From Treponema denticola ATCC 35405 (GTDB taxonomy: Bacteria > Spirochaetota > Spirochaetia > Treponematales > Treponemataceae), in the NCBI RefSeq assembly GCF_000008185.1, contig NC_002967.9, positions 1,178,001-1,242,000 of the forward strand: a stretch of DNA of 64,000 bases, given 5' to 3'. The notes beneath the pieces are model-generated. The model saw only the letters and a program-made list of their open reading frames with translations. It was not told where the DNA came from and ran no database searches. Made by a program: the position numbers and the translations under genes. Within the stretch, counting starts at the first letter, position 1. The number at the start of each line of letters is the position of its first letter. This document shows positions 9,491 through 16,510 of this stretch, in pieces.

Positions 9491-10333
9491 TTATTCATTA
9501 AAAAAAGAAAAGGTACCTCCCTCCCGTGCCGACTTAATGCCGTTAGGTGTTGTTCCGTTTCCTATAACGGCTTTACTTTCACCTAATGCTTCACCGGCAT
9601 TTATCATAAGTTTGACAAAACCCGGATCATAGGCAAGCCCTGTTTCTTCTAACTGTTTCATAACTTCACCGCCTCCTAAAAGTTTTAAGGCTTTGGTGTA
9701 GTTCCCTATTTTTTGCTCAAAGAGGTTGCCGTATTCTTTTTGTAATAAGGCATCTGTCTCTTGTGCTTTTTTGACAATGATTTCCTTGTATTGAGCCTGC
9801 TGACTTTGTCCTATGTTTAAGAAAAAATCATAAAGTTCCTTAGCCTGCTTGTCTGATAGGTTAGCCTTAAAAGCTGCCTCTGCAAATCGTTTTTCTGCTT
9901 CGTATTTCTGATCAAAAGAATACTTATCGGCGGCTTCCGGTTTCCCTAATCGTTTATAAAAAGCATCAAGCTCCTCTTGTGTTGCTTTTTCGCCCGGGAT
10001 TGTGTGCATACTTCCTTGTTTTTTTTCAAGTTCGATGTAGGAATTGGCAAGGCCTGATATATCCTCGAATTTGGATAAAACCTTAACCGCTTCTTCATTT
10101 TCCTTTAATTCTTTTGAAAGCTGTGCTCCCCAAGCTTTTAAAGCATAAGTTTCTGCTTCTTTGTTAGCCTGTCCACCCTTAGCATTTTCATCCCCTTTAG
10201 TTGCAGGGTTCTGATTGCTTCCAGTTCCTGCTCCCTTAAAAGCATCTAAAACTGATGTACCGGTCGCCTGTGTTTCTCCGCTTCCGTTACCCTGTGGTGT
10301 CTGATTGCCGTTGTTCTGATCTAGTTCACCCAT
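9491..10333 (-). CDS. Capsid scaffolding protein (280 aa)
   Basis: Typical scaffold composition: a disordered Gly/Asn/Gln/Thr N-terminus (residues 1-58), then helical, charged segments (LSKELKENEEAVKVLSKFED) and a C-terminal part containing YTKALKLLGGGEVMKQLEETG, seen in scaffold proteins of many short-tailed phages. Position between portal-linked gene and major capsid gene (12 bases upstream of it) is diagnostic. It guides procapsid assembly and is then lost. No protease domain is visible. Confidence 0.75.
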   Translation of the reverse strand: MGELDQNNGNQTPQGNGSGETQATGTSVLDAFKGAGTGSNQNPATKGDENAKGGQANKEAETYALKAWGAQLSKELKENEEAVKVLSKFEDISGLANSYIELEKKQGSMHTIPGEKATQEELDAFYKRLGKPEAADKYSFDQKYEAEKRFAEAAFKANLSDKQAKELYDFFLNIGQSQQAQYKEIIVKKAQETDALLQKEYGNLFEQKIGNYTKALKLLGGGEVMKQLEETGLAYDPGFVKLMINAGEALGESKAVIGNGTTPNGIKSAREGGTFSFFNE

Positions 10334-10357
10334 TCCGTTACTCCTTATTTATCAAGG

Positions 10358-10624
10358 TTAATCAAGGTTATCGATTAAGCTATTAGTAATATTCAATGTC
10401 TTAATGATTCCCAATCTTTCCCTTAAAAAGAATTTTGCATATTCACACAAGGCTTTTTCAGCCTCGGTTTTTGCCTCCGTAAAATAAAATAAATCGTTTA
10501 AAAGAGCATTAAATATAATTTTCCCGTCTTCGGTTTTAAATACTCTTTTAAAAGTTTTTCTTAAAGCTTCTATCTGCTCATCGGGGCTGCTTGTTTCATA
10601 CCCCGGTATTACGCACTTACTCAT
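10358..10624 (-). CDS. Bbp19-like small phage protein (88 aa)
   Basis: A short helical protein, with FKRVFKTEDGKIIFNALLND and an ALCEYAKFFLRERLG helix. This FKRVF...G..vl..L..D.....ER. pattern resembles the Bbp19-type family encoded between portal and scaffold in BPP-1-like phages. Its function is not known to me. The start ATG overlaps the end of the portal gene by 8 bases, suggesting coupled translation. Confidence 0.6.
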   Translation of the reverse strand: MSKCVIPGYETSSPDEQIEALRKTFKRVFKTEDGKIIFNALLNDLFYFTEAKTEAEKALCEYAKFFLRERLGIIKTLNITNSLIDNLD

Positions 10625-12299
10625 TATCGCCTCCTAGTCCTCCTGTAAGCTGTTCCGATAATTCTTGAATAGGCGATCCTTCTTTTACCGGCTCGTTAAG
10701 CTTATCGAAGTTATTGGTTATATTACTTTGTGCCTGCATTTGCATTTGAGCCTGCATAGCCTGCATTTGAGCTTCAGCCCTTTGCTGCCTGATTTTCTCT
10801 ACCTCATCATCTTCACGGATTGCCGATTGCGGGAACCCGTTTGTATCAAGTACATTTTTAAGAAGTTTATCCGTATCGATATAATCAAGTACTTCGGGGT
10901 TCATCTGTATAATAGGCTGTGAGATAGCTAGGCTTGTCTGTACGCCTCCCGTTTGATGATACCTCTTTTGAGCCTGAGCTAAAGGCCCTACAAAGTCAAC
11001 ATTTAAAACGGCATCGGATCCGTTTAAAATATTGGGAGGCTCCGGAAAGCGTCCCTGCCTGTACATAATATTTAATGTACGGATAACTATTTCGGATAGA
11101 GCCTTGTTTTGATTGACTATCAGGCTTGATAAAAGAGCAGACTTTTCACCCTGTAATTCTATGACTTCTGTTGCTGTCTTTTGTGCTGTTTGGGCCTGTA
11201 ACATAAGCATAAAATCGACATGGAACTTATCCCGCAATCTTGATTCTATATCCTGTATAGTTTCAAGCGTAATAGGAAAGTTTGCCCCTATGTTTATAGG
11301 TGTCATAATCATATCGGGCCTTTCATAATAGTTATATCCGGCAGGAACAACCGATTCAAAACCTCGCATAGAATCCGGTACATTCATAGGCGGCTCCGAT
11401 ACAAGCTGTGCTAACTTTAATCTTGCTTCTTCCACCTTGTTTAAAAGCCTCATATCAGGGATTGCCTCTCTTGCAGGGCTTCCCCCATAAGCGGATGAAG
11501 TTTCTTTTTCCCAAATAAAAACGCTGTAAGGCAATTCATAATAACCTGATTCTTCTAAAATCGTGTTATTGTCCATATCGATATAATAGCTTGCAAATTC
11601 CATATTTTTACCGTCAAGCTTGCTTTCATCGTAATCATCTCTAGGTAATACCGCATGTAAGATTTTAATTTCTTTGTTTTTACCCTTAATGTCCTTTGCA
11701 TCGTTTTTTATCTGCTCGCTTACATTTTCCTCTCCAAAGCGGGCTATAATATTTTTTACCGTCATAGAAAAATATCTAAAAACGGTATCTATATCGCCGT
11801 ATTCATTTTCTGCAATATAAATTTCAGGTTCCGCTATAGTCAAAAACCTGATAGAGTTCTCTTTTTTCTCGTCAATAAGCATAACGCCGTGCCCGAAAGA
11901 AGCAGCATTGCTTATAAATAAAGAAACCTGACTATATAGATTGTTCCTGTTGAATTCTTCATACAAGGCTTTTTCCGATTGCTCAAGCCAATCCTTAACG
12001 CCCGCATATTCAAGCATTTCAGTATTATTTAAAGATAGCTTTAGCCATGTAACATTGGGGCTTATTGTATAACCCATAAGCCCCGATACCAACTTTTTCA
12101 AATATTCGGACGGCCTGCCCGTATGCCGCTTAGGCCGTTTGATTTCTTCCTTGTTTTCGCTCCAGTCAAAAACATTAGAGCCTATATAAGTACAAACATC
12201 CTGCCATTCCGCCTCGTGCATGGAACGTTTATCCTTTAGAATGTCAAAAAGACCTTTTATATCGTCTAATAATTCTTTACTGTCCTTTTTAGTTTCCAT
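10617..12299 (-). CDS. Portal (head-tail connector) protein, podovirus type (560 aa)
   Basis: Length and motifs fit T7 gp8-type portals: an N-terminal helix with HEAEWQDVCTYIG, KRPKRHTGRPSEYLKKLVSG, GLMGYTISPNVTWLKLSL, a middle EKETSSAYGGSPAREAIPDM motif (family YG.spa...lpdi..LN), and a C-terminal QTAQKTATEVIELQGEK helix. The C-terminus has a Gln/Met-rich run (QAQMQAMQAQMQMQAQ), common in portals of this type. It forms the dodecameric ring at one capsid vertex for DNA entry and exit. It lies downstream of the HNH and terminase genes, as in many short-tailed phages. Confidence 0.88.
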   Translation of the reverse strand: METKKDSKELLDDIKGLFDILKDKRSMHEAEWQDVCTYIGSNVFDWSENKEEIKRPKRHTGRPSEYLKKLVSGLMGYTISPNVTWLKLSLNNTEMLEYAGVKDWLEQSEKALYEEFNRNNLYSQVSLFISNAASFGHGVMLIDEKKENSIRFLTIAEPEIYIAENEYGDIDTVFRYFSMTVKNIIARFGEENVSEQIKNDAKDIKGKNKEIKILHAVLPRDDYDESKLDGKNMEFASYYIDMDNNTILEESGYYELPYSVFIWEKETSSAYGGSPAREAIPDMRLLNKVEEARLKLAQLVSEPPMNVPDSMRGFESVVPAGYNYYERPDMIMTPINIGANFPITLETIQDIESRLRDKFHVDFMLMLQAQTAQKTATEVIELQGEKSALLSSLIVNQNKALSEIVIRTLNIMYRQGRFPEPPNILNGSDAVLNVDFVGPLAQAQKRYHQTGGVQTSLAISQPIIQMNPEVLDYIDTDKLLKNVLDTNGFPQSAIREDDEVEKIRQQRAEAQMQAMQAQMQMQAQSNITNNFDKLNEPVKEGSPIQELSEQLTGGLGGDNE

Positions 12300-12351
12300 A
12301 CAAACATTCTATCAAAATAAATTTTTCTTGTTACATAACTTTAAAAAATAA

Positions 12352-12948
12352 TTATTTTTTTTGTTTTTTCTTTAACTTGCTTTTTTGTAATATTATTTTT
12401 GATACCAGAACCCCTGTTTCCATAAGTTCCGGAGTGTTCCCTCTCAGCTTAAAATGTGTCATTACAGCAGCTTCGGCACGGCTCATTAAAAGAAGATTTT
12501 CAATACTACAGTTTTGCTTGTTTCCATCTTTGAAAGTTACAATCATTCCTTTAGGAACAGAGCCATGTTTTTTTTCATAAATACGAACATGCTTTAAACA
12601 CCATACATTAGGTTCTTTTATCTTTATATAAACATAGCCGTTTGTATCTATTCGTTCAGAGCCTACGGGTCTATGATTTTTAGGAATATTCCCTTTTTTA
12701 AACCAGCCCTTTTCACACCCCGGAGAATAATAACCTTTCCGCCCTTTATTGTAAGGAGTATGTCCTTTAGGAAAGTGTCCTGTAAGACCGCTTTTAATGT
12801 GCCTATTATGTTTACATGTTCTAATTTGAGCTTCAGTGTAATTAGTTGCAAAGACTTGGTTTACAAGCTCCGTAAGTTCTGCTGTAGATTTTCCTTTTAC
12901 ATTTTCTTTTATGTAAAAAATAATATGGTCTGGAAAAAGTTTACTCAT
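12352..12948 (-). CDS. Phage HNH endonuclease (198 aa)
   Basis: The C-terminal half has the HNH arrangement: LKHVRIYEKKHGSVPKGM (first His), then FKDGNKQNCSIENLLLMS, the D-G-N-x-x-N...EN-L motif. The N-terminus contains a helix-turn-helix-like element and an NRHIKSGLTGHFPKGHTPYN stretch often seen in phage HNH proteins. HNH enzymes beside the large terminase are often needed for cos cleavage and packaging, although here it lies between terminase and portal with four small genes in between. An AGGAG precedes ATG 12948, which overlaps the preceding gene by 8 bases; an upstream in-frame TTG (12954) is less likely. It could alternatively be a free-standing homing nuclease. Confidence 0.8.
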   Translation of the reverse strand: MSKLFPDHIIFYIKENVKGKSTAELTELVNQVFATNYTEAQIRTCKHNRHIKSGLTGHFPKGHTPYNKGRKGYYSPGCEKGWFKKGNIPKNHRPVGSERIDTNGYVYIKIKEPNVWCLKHVRIYEKKHGSVPKGMIVTFKDGNKQNCSIENLLLMSRAEAAVMTHFKLRGNTPELMETGVLVSKIILQKSKLKKKQKK

Positions 12949-13186
12949 TACCAACTCCTATTCTGAGCATTTCAGGTACCTTGGCATTACCGGTTTTCCA
13001 TTCATCGGCATACTTATAGGCTTGAAGTGAAAGATTTGCATTTTTAATAATAGCCTCTGCTACCTTTACTACGGCATCAGCCTTTTTAATTTCAAGGTCA
13101 GCATTTTTTTCCATAACTTCATCATCCATTAAACGTTCAATCTGTTCAAATAAATGGTTATTTAAATCGGTTAATTTATTTTTCAT
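12941..13186 (-). CDS. Small helical phage protein, unknown (81 aa)
   Basis: All-helical and charged: LTDLNNHLFEQIERLMDDE, then EIKKADAVVKVAEAIIKNAN and LSLQAYKYADE. Similar small proteins occur next to HNH and terminase genes in other tailed phages, but I know no function. It overlaps the HNH gene by 8 bases, so the two are probably co-translated. Confidence 0.6.
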   Translation of the reverse strand: MKNKLTDLNNHLFEQIERLMDDEVMEKNADLEIKKADAVVKVAEAIIKNANLSLQAYKYADEWKTGNAKVPEMLRIGVGNE

Positions 13187-13245
13187 ATTATATTTCCTCC
13201 TCTCTTATTTTAGTGGCTGTAAACTTTTAGTTGGCAACCACTTTT

Positions 13246-13545
13246 TTAATCTCTAAGATTATCAATATCCGCCTTATCCACTCCCATACTGATAAGCAGT
13301 AAGGTACAATAACCTATAATATCTGCAACATCATTGATACGCGGTTTTTCATCAGTATTTGCCATAATGCGTCCAAGTTTATCGTCAAGCCGAATCAAAA
13401 TAGAATTAACGGCATCTCCTTTATAAAAAATCTGTTTAGGATTTAATGCCGAATTTCCGTATAGTCTGTTTTTATATAAAAGCAAATCTTCCATCGCTTC
13501 CATAATTTCATTTATCTTATTCCGTGTATCGGTTTCATTACTCAT
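13246..13545 (-). CDS. DUF1599 / Nmad1-like protein (99 aa)
   Basis: The sequence fits the family predicted to be associated with nucleotide modification: KNRLYGNSALNPKQIFYKGD (YG.sal.P...f.......), ILIRLDDKLGRIMAN, and DVADIIGYCTLLLIS at the C-terminus. MazG-like all-alpha folds of this kind bind or hydrolyse nucleotides. In a phage, this hints at handling of modified nucleotides or a house-cleaning role, but no other base-modification enzyme is visible in the window. It is complete and has an AGGAGGTGCG ribosome site. Confidence 0.65.
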   Translation of the reverse strand: MSNETDTRNKINEIMEAMEDLLLYKNRLYGNSALNPKQIFYKGDAVNSILIRLDDKLGRIMANTDEKPRINDVADIIGYCTLLLISMGVDKADIDNLRD

Positions 13546-13561
13546 ATTTTCGCACCTCCTT

Positions 13562-13690
13562 CTATCTCAAAGCAACGGCAATGCCTGTAATTAAAAAAAG
13601 TAACCCAATTCCGCAAAATATTACTAACAGTAAAATCTTTAGAATTGTAATAATCTTTTCTGTAATGTTGTAAAACTCATAGTCTGTCAT
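13562..13690 (-). CDS. Tiny membrane protein (42 aa)
   Basis: A 42-codon frame begins at ATG 13690 behind GGAGGAG and ends at TAG 13562. After a polar N-terminus (MTDYEFYNITEKIITI) the rest is one hydrophobic helix (ILLLVIFCGIGLLFLITGIA). It lies between two real genes in the same direction with normal spacing. A holin or inner-membrane accessory role is possible but nothing proves it; single-helix proteins of this size also act as superinfection-exclusion factors. Confidence 0.55.
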   Translation of the reverse strand: MTDYEFYNITEKIITILKILLLVIFCGIGLLFLITGIAVALR

Positions 13691-13710
13691 TTTTCATCTT
13701 CTCCTCCACT

Positions 13711-14100
13711 TTATTTATACCAATCAGAATTCTTTTTAAGCCATCTTTTTACATTTATTTTTTTTATGCAAACTTGCTCATATACAGAAACTTCGTAATC
13801 TTTCAACACTTCTTTTACAAACCTTAAAGCTGCTTTTTTCATTCGTTCTGTAGGTTCTGTAGCAATATCATCGTAATAACTAAAATTCCAATCCAAAGAT
13901 TCTAGAAAATTATCTAAAACACAAGCCGCCTCACTTTTTACATCAGGCTTCATTTTTACAAAACCTGTTAATATTAAGCCTTCTGGTATTTCCTTTTCTT
14001 GTTCTGTAATTTCTGCCAAAGCCATTTGTATAGCATCATCAATATTGTATGATAAAGGAATTTCACTATTGGCTAAGCTCCAATATTTAGTTTCTTTCAT
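13711..14100 (-). CDS. Phage protein of unknown function (129 aa)
   Basis: No recognised domain. The first ~75 residues look alpha/beta (SYNIDDAIQMALAEITEQE, GLILTGFVKMKPDVK) and the C-terminal part is basic (KKINVKRWLKKNSDWYK). It lies between the large terminase and the tiny membrane protein and has an ordinary GGAGAAGAGG-type ribosome site. Function cannot be assigned. Confidence 0.6.
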   Translation of the reverse strand: MKETKYWSLANSEIPLSYNIDDAIQMALAEITEQEKEIPEGLILTGFVKMKPDVKSEAACVLDNFLESLDWNFSYYDDIATEPTERMKKAALRFVKEVLKDYEVSVYEQVCIKKINVKRWLKKNSDWYK

Positions 14101-14129
14101 CTTATCCTCTTCTCCTCTTAAAAAAATAT

Positions 14130-15491
14130 TTACCCATACGGATCAAAGCTTGCGCCTCTTGTCCGCTTGTTTTTAAAATTCCATTGCCCGTTTTGTTTTT
14201 CTAAGGCCCTGCCTGGGTGCCTTGCGTATTCGCTCATAATCGCATAACGTGTTTCATCATAAATATGATCCTCCAATGTAGTGTCTATATCTTCCGGCCT
14301 CGTAGTGCTTGGAAGTAATAGCGGTATAGTCCTTATAAAATCAAAGCAGGTATCAAAGACTAAAAGCATAGGCTTCCCGTCCTCTCCCTTACTCTTTAAT
14401 AATTGATGGAACTGCATCTTGCCGTTAATCCTATCGTTATCAGCCTTGATCAGTTTCCAGCCTTCAACTTCAAACTTATCTGCTATTGTAGGCCCGTCAT
14501 CCGTTTTGCCCCAAACTGCGGGATCGGCAACCATCGTATTTACACCTTCGGCAATGGATAAGGCGTAAGCTTCTTTTGCAATACTGCTCGCACTTCGCCT
14601 TACCCCCTTATTGGCTTCTCCATTTTCACAGCCGTAAAGCTCACGGTATCTAATCATCCGGCCGTCCCTTGAAACTGCCCACCAGCCTATACTGAAAGGC
14701 CTTGAATATCCCCAGTCCATGGAACAAAACTTAAACCACACACCCGGATCAAGAGCTATAGGTTTAATCACATGGCTTTCTCGGCTAAACTCCTCAAAAG
14801 CACTACCGGCTATAATATCCCAGTTACCTTTTCTTAAAGCCTCATAAAGATACTTTGGCAAAAGCCTTAACCGCTTTTCATAACCTTTATCGTTCTTTAT
14901 TAAATAATCGTTATCGTCCAATCTGCTCGGAATAAAACATCTTGTATTCCCGTCCTCATCCGTATAGATTGTATTCGGGTTTTGATTATCAATAAACCTT
15001 TTCTTTAACCAGCCGTGCCCTACGCCTCCGGGGTTTCCCGTTCCTCTCATATAACAAGGAATACCCTTAGCACTTCGGCATCGGCTCATCATATACCTCC
15101 AGCAATAATCGCTTGAATAATTGCCTAACTCATCAAAGCCTATCCATGTATATTGGTGCCCCTGATAATTGCTTACATCATCATCTCTTTCCAAGTACCT
15201 CAATCTTAAAAATGAACCTGTCGGAAAATTAAAAATATTATCGGTTTTTTTATAAACCGCTCCCATCGGAATATAGAGCTCTTTAGCCCTTACGATAATA
15301 TCTTCCAATTCTTTATAGGTTCTACGGAATAAAATACCTCTCCAGTTCTCCCTATGCTTATTGCAACCGGCTAAAAAATCCATAAGTAAAAAGTCCGTTT
15401 TACCCCCTCCTGCAGCTCCTCCATAAAAAAGCTCAAAGGCAGGGCATTGTAAGGCTAGTGATTGTTTTTTAGTCGGTTTCCAAATAATCAT
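14130..15491 (-). CDS. terL: Terminase large subunit (453 aa)
   Basis: The ATP-driven packaging motor with nuclease. Residues 24-32 carry the Walker A GGAAGGGKT, residues 115-121 the Walker B TWIGFDE, and a conserved RGTGNPGGVGHGWLKKRF stretch follows (about 149-166). The RNase-H-like nuclease begins with CSMDWGYSRPFSIGWWAV (D259 a likely metal ligand); ADPAVWG (about 330) and the C-terminal DHIYDETRYAIMSE carry further acidic residues. Length is normal. It follows the small terminase by 11 bases. The type resembles terminases of P22/BPP-1-like and HK97-like phages more than T7 gp19, judged by the GGAAGGGKT form. Confidence 0.95.
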   Translation of the reverse strand: MIIWKPTKKQSLALQCPAFELFYGGAAGGGKTDFLLMDFLAGCNKHRENWRGILFRRTYKELEDIIVRAKELYIPMGAVYKKTDNIFNFPTGSFLRLRYLERDDDVSNYQGHQYTWIGFDELGNYSSDYCWRYMMSRCRSAKGIPCYMRGTGNPGGVGHGWLKKRFIDNQNPNTIYTDEDGNTRCFIPSRLDDNDYLIKNDKGYEKRLRLLPKYLYEALRKGNWDIIAGSAFEEFSRESHVIKPIALDPGVWFKFCSMDWGYSRPFSIGWWAVSRDGRMIRYRELYGCENGEANKGVRRSASSIAKEAYALSIAEGVNTMVADPAVWGKTDDGPTIADKFEVEGWKLIKADNDRINGKMQFHQLLKSKGEDGKPMLLVFDTCFDFIRTIPLLLPSTTRPEDIDTTLEDHIYDETRYAIMSEYARHPGRALEKQNGQWNFKNKRTRGASFDPYG

Positions 15492-15502
15492 ATAATTCCT
15501 TT

Positions 15503-16114
15503 TTAACTTGTTTTAGTTTCTGTCTGCCATTCGGCAATAGAGGTTTTATCGCTTATCATAGCGACCGGCATCATAGCTTCCATATTTATTTCAGGCTTAA
15601 CAAGGCTTAAGTACTTCATTAAAACAGTCAAAGCCTTATGCCTATTTGCAAGCTTTACAACAGTGCAAGGTGCTCCATCTTTTGTATAAAAGGTTTGAAT
15701 CTGCTCTACGCAAATAGCGAGCGGGCCTAGTTCTTTTAAAGGTTTTAATAATTCTCCTGTGTTTGTGATAATGTCTGCGGGGTTATAAAAGGCTAAATGT
15801 TCATAAGTTTTTAAAATTTTATAGGCAGTCAGTTCATCGTCCAGCTCCCTAGTCAATTTTAATAAACTTCTCGCACTTTTTTTTACCTTAGCAATTCTTA
15901 GCAATTTCGAAGCTCCCGTTGCGGCCGCTTCATCGCTCTTACATTTTGGATAAGCCTTTCTATATGCGAGTGTTCCGTTTAAAAAACACCACTCATCAGT
16001 ACAATAATAAAGAACAAAAAGCCTTTGTTGCTCGTTTAATTCTTCAGCCCAATCTTCAACTTTAGGCTTAATTTTAGCTTTACTCTCATCCTTTGCCTTT
16101 GCTATCTTTGCCAT
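15503..16114 (-). CDS. terS: Terminase small subunit (203 aa)
   Basis: After a Lys-rich N-terminus, LNEQQRLFVLYYCTDEWCFLNGTLAYRKAYP (seen over about residues 27-57) is the typical LT.KQ..F...Y......N.T.Aa..AY pattern of the Terminase_2-type small subunits, a helix-turn-helix that recognises the pac or cos site. EAAATGASKLLR continues the domain. The remainder is oligomerisation sequence. It is directly upstream of terL. Its product would bind the packaging site, which is often in or near its own gene. Confidence 0.85.
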   Translation of the reverse strand: MAKIAKAKDESKAKIKPKVEDWAEELNEQQRLFVLYYCTDEWCFLNGTLAYRKAYPKCKSDEAAATGASKLLRIAKVKKSARSLLKLTRELDDELTAYKILKTYEHLAFYNPADIITNTGELLKPLKELGPLAICVEQIQTFYTKDGAPCTVVKLANRHKALTVLMKYLSLVKPEINMEAMMPVAMISDKTSIAEWQTETKTS

Positions 16115-16117
16115 TGT

Positions 16118-16510
16118 TTAACCTTTTCTTTTTTTTATCTCGCAGGCAAACATTTTTTTTAATAAGTCCTTTCCGTTCGGATCAAGACCGTATTCCTTTG
16201 CTGCCTCTGCAAGGTTTTTTTGAATATCTTCTTTGTTCTCCTCTTTTTTGCTTAAAACCATTGAAGGCTTTAATCTTTTGGCCGCTTCTTTTGCTTTTTT
16301 TAAGTGCAAATTAAAGCGGTAAACATCAGGCGGGCTAAAACCTCTTGAATAATGCTCTATAAGCTCATTATACAAAGCGGCCCGCTCCCAATCATTTAAC
16401 TTTTTAATAAAGCTAAATACGACTATCCTAATATTTTCCTCGTATTCCCCGTAATATTTTTCAATCTCGATAAAAAATTCTACAAGGCCGAGGCTTTCAA
16501 AAAAAATCAT
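16118..16510 (-). CDS. Phage protein, unknown; possible replication partner (130 aa)
   Basis: Overlaps the start of the replication gene's stop region by 4 bases (ATGA), so it is translationally coupled to it. The protein is helical with a hydrophobic N-terminus (FFESLGLVEFFIEIEKYYGE) and a basic C-terminus (KEYGLDPNGKDLLKKMFACE). No Walker motif, so it is not a complete DnaC-type helicase loader. Being coupled to a replication initiator, a role in replication or in recruiting the host helicase is conceivable. Function not assigned. Confidence 0.55.
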   Translation of the reverse strand: MIFFESLGLVEFFIEIEKYYGEYEENIRIVVFSFIKKLNDWERAALYNELIEHYSRGFSPPDVYRFNLHLKKAKEAAKRLKPSMVLSKKEENKEDIQKNLAEAAKEYGLDPNGKDLLKKMFACEIKKRKG

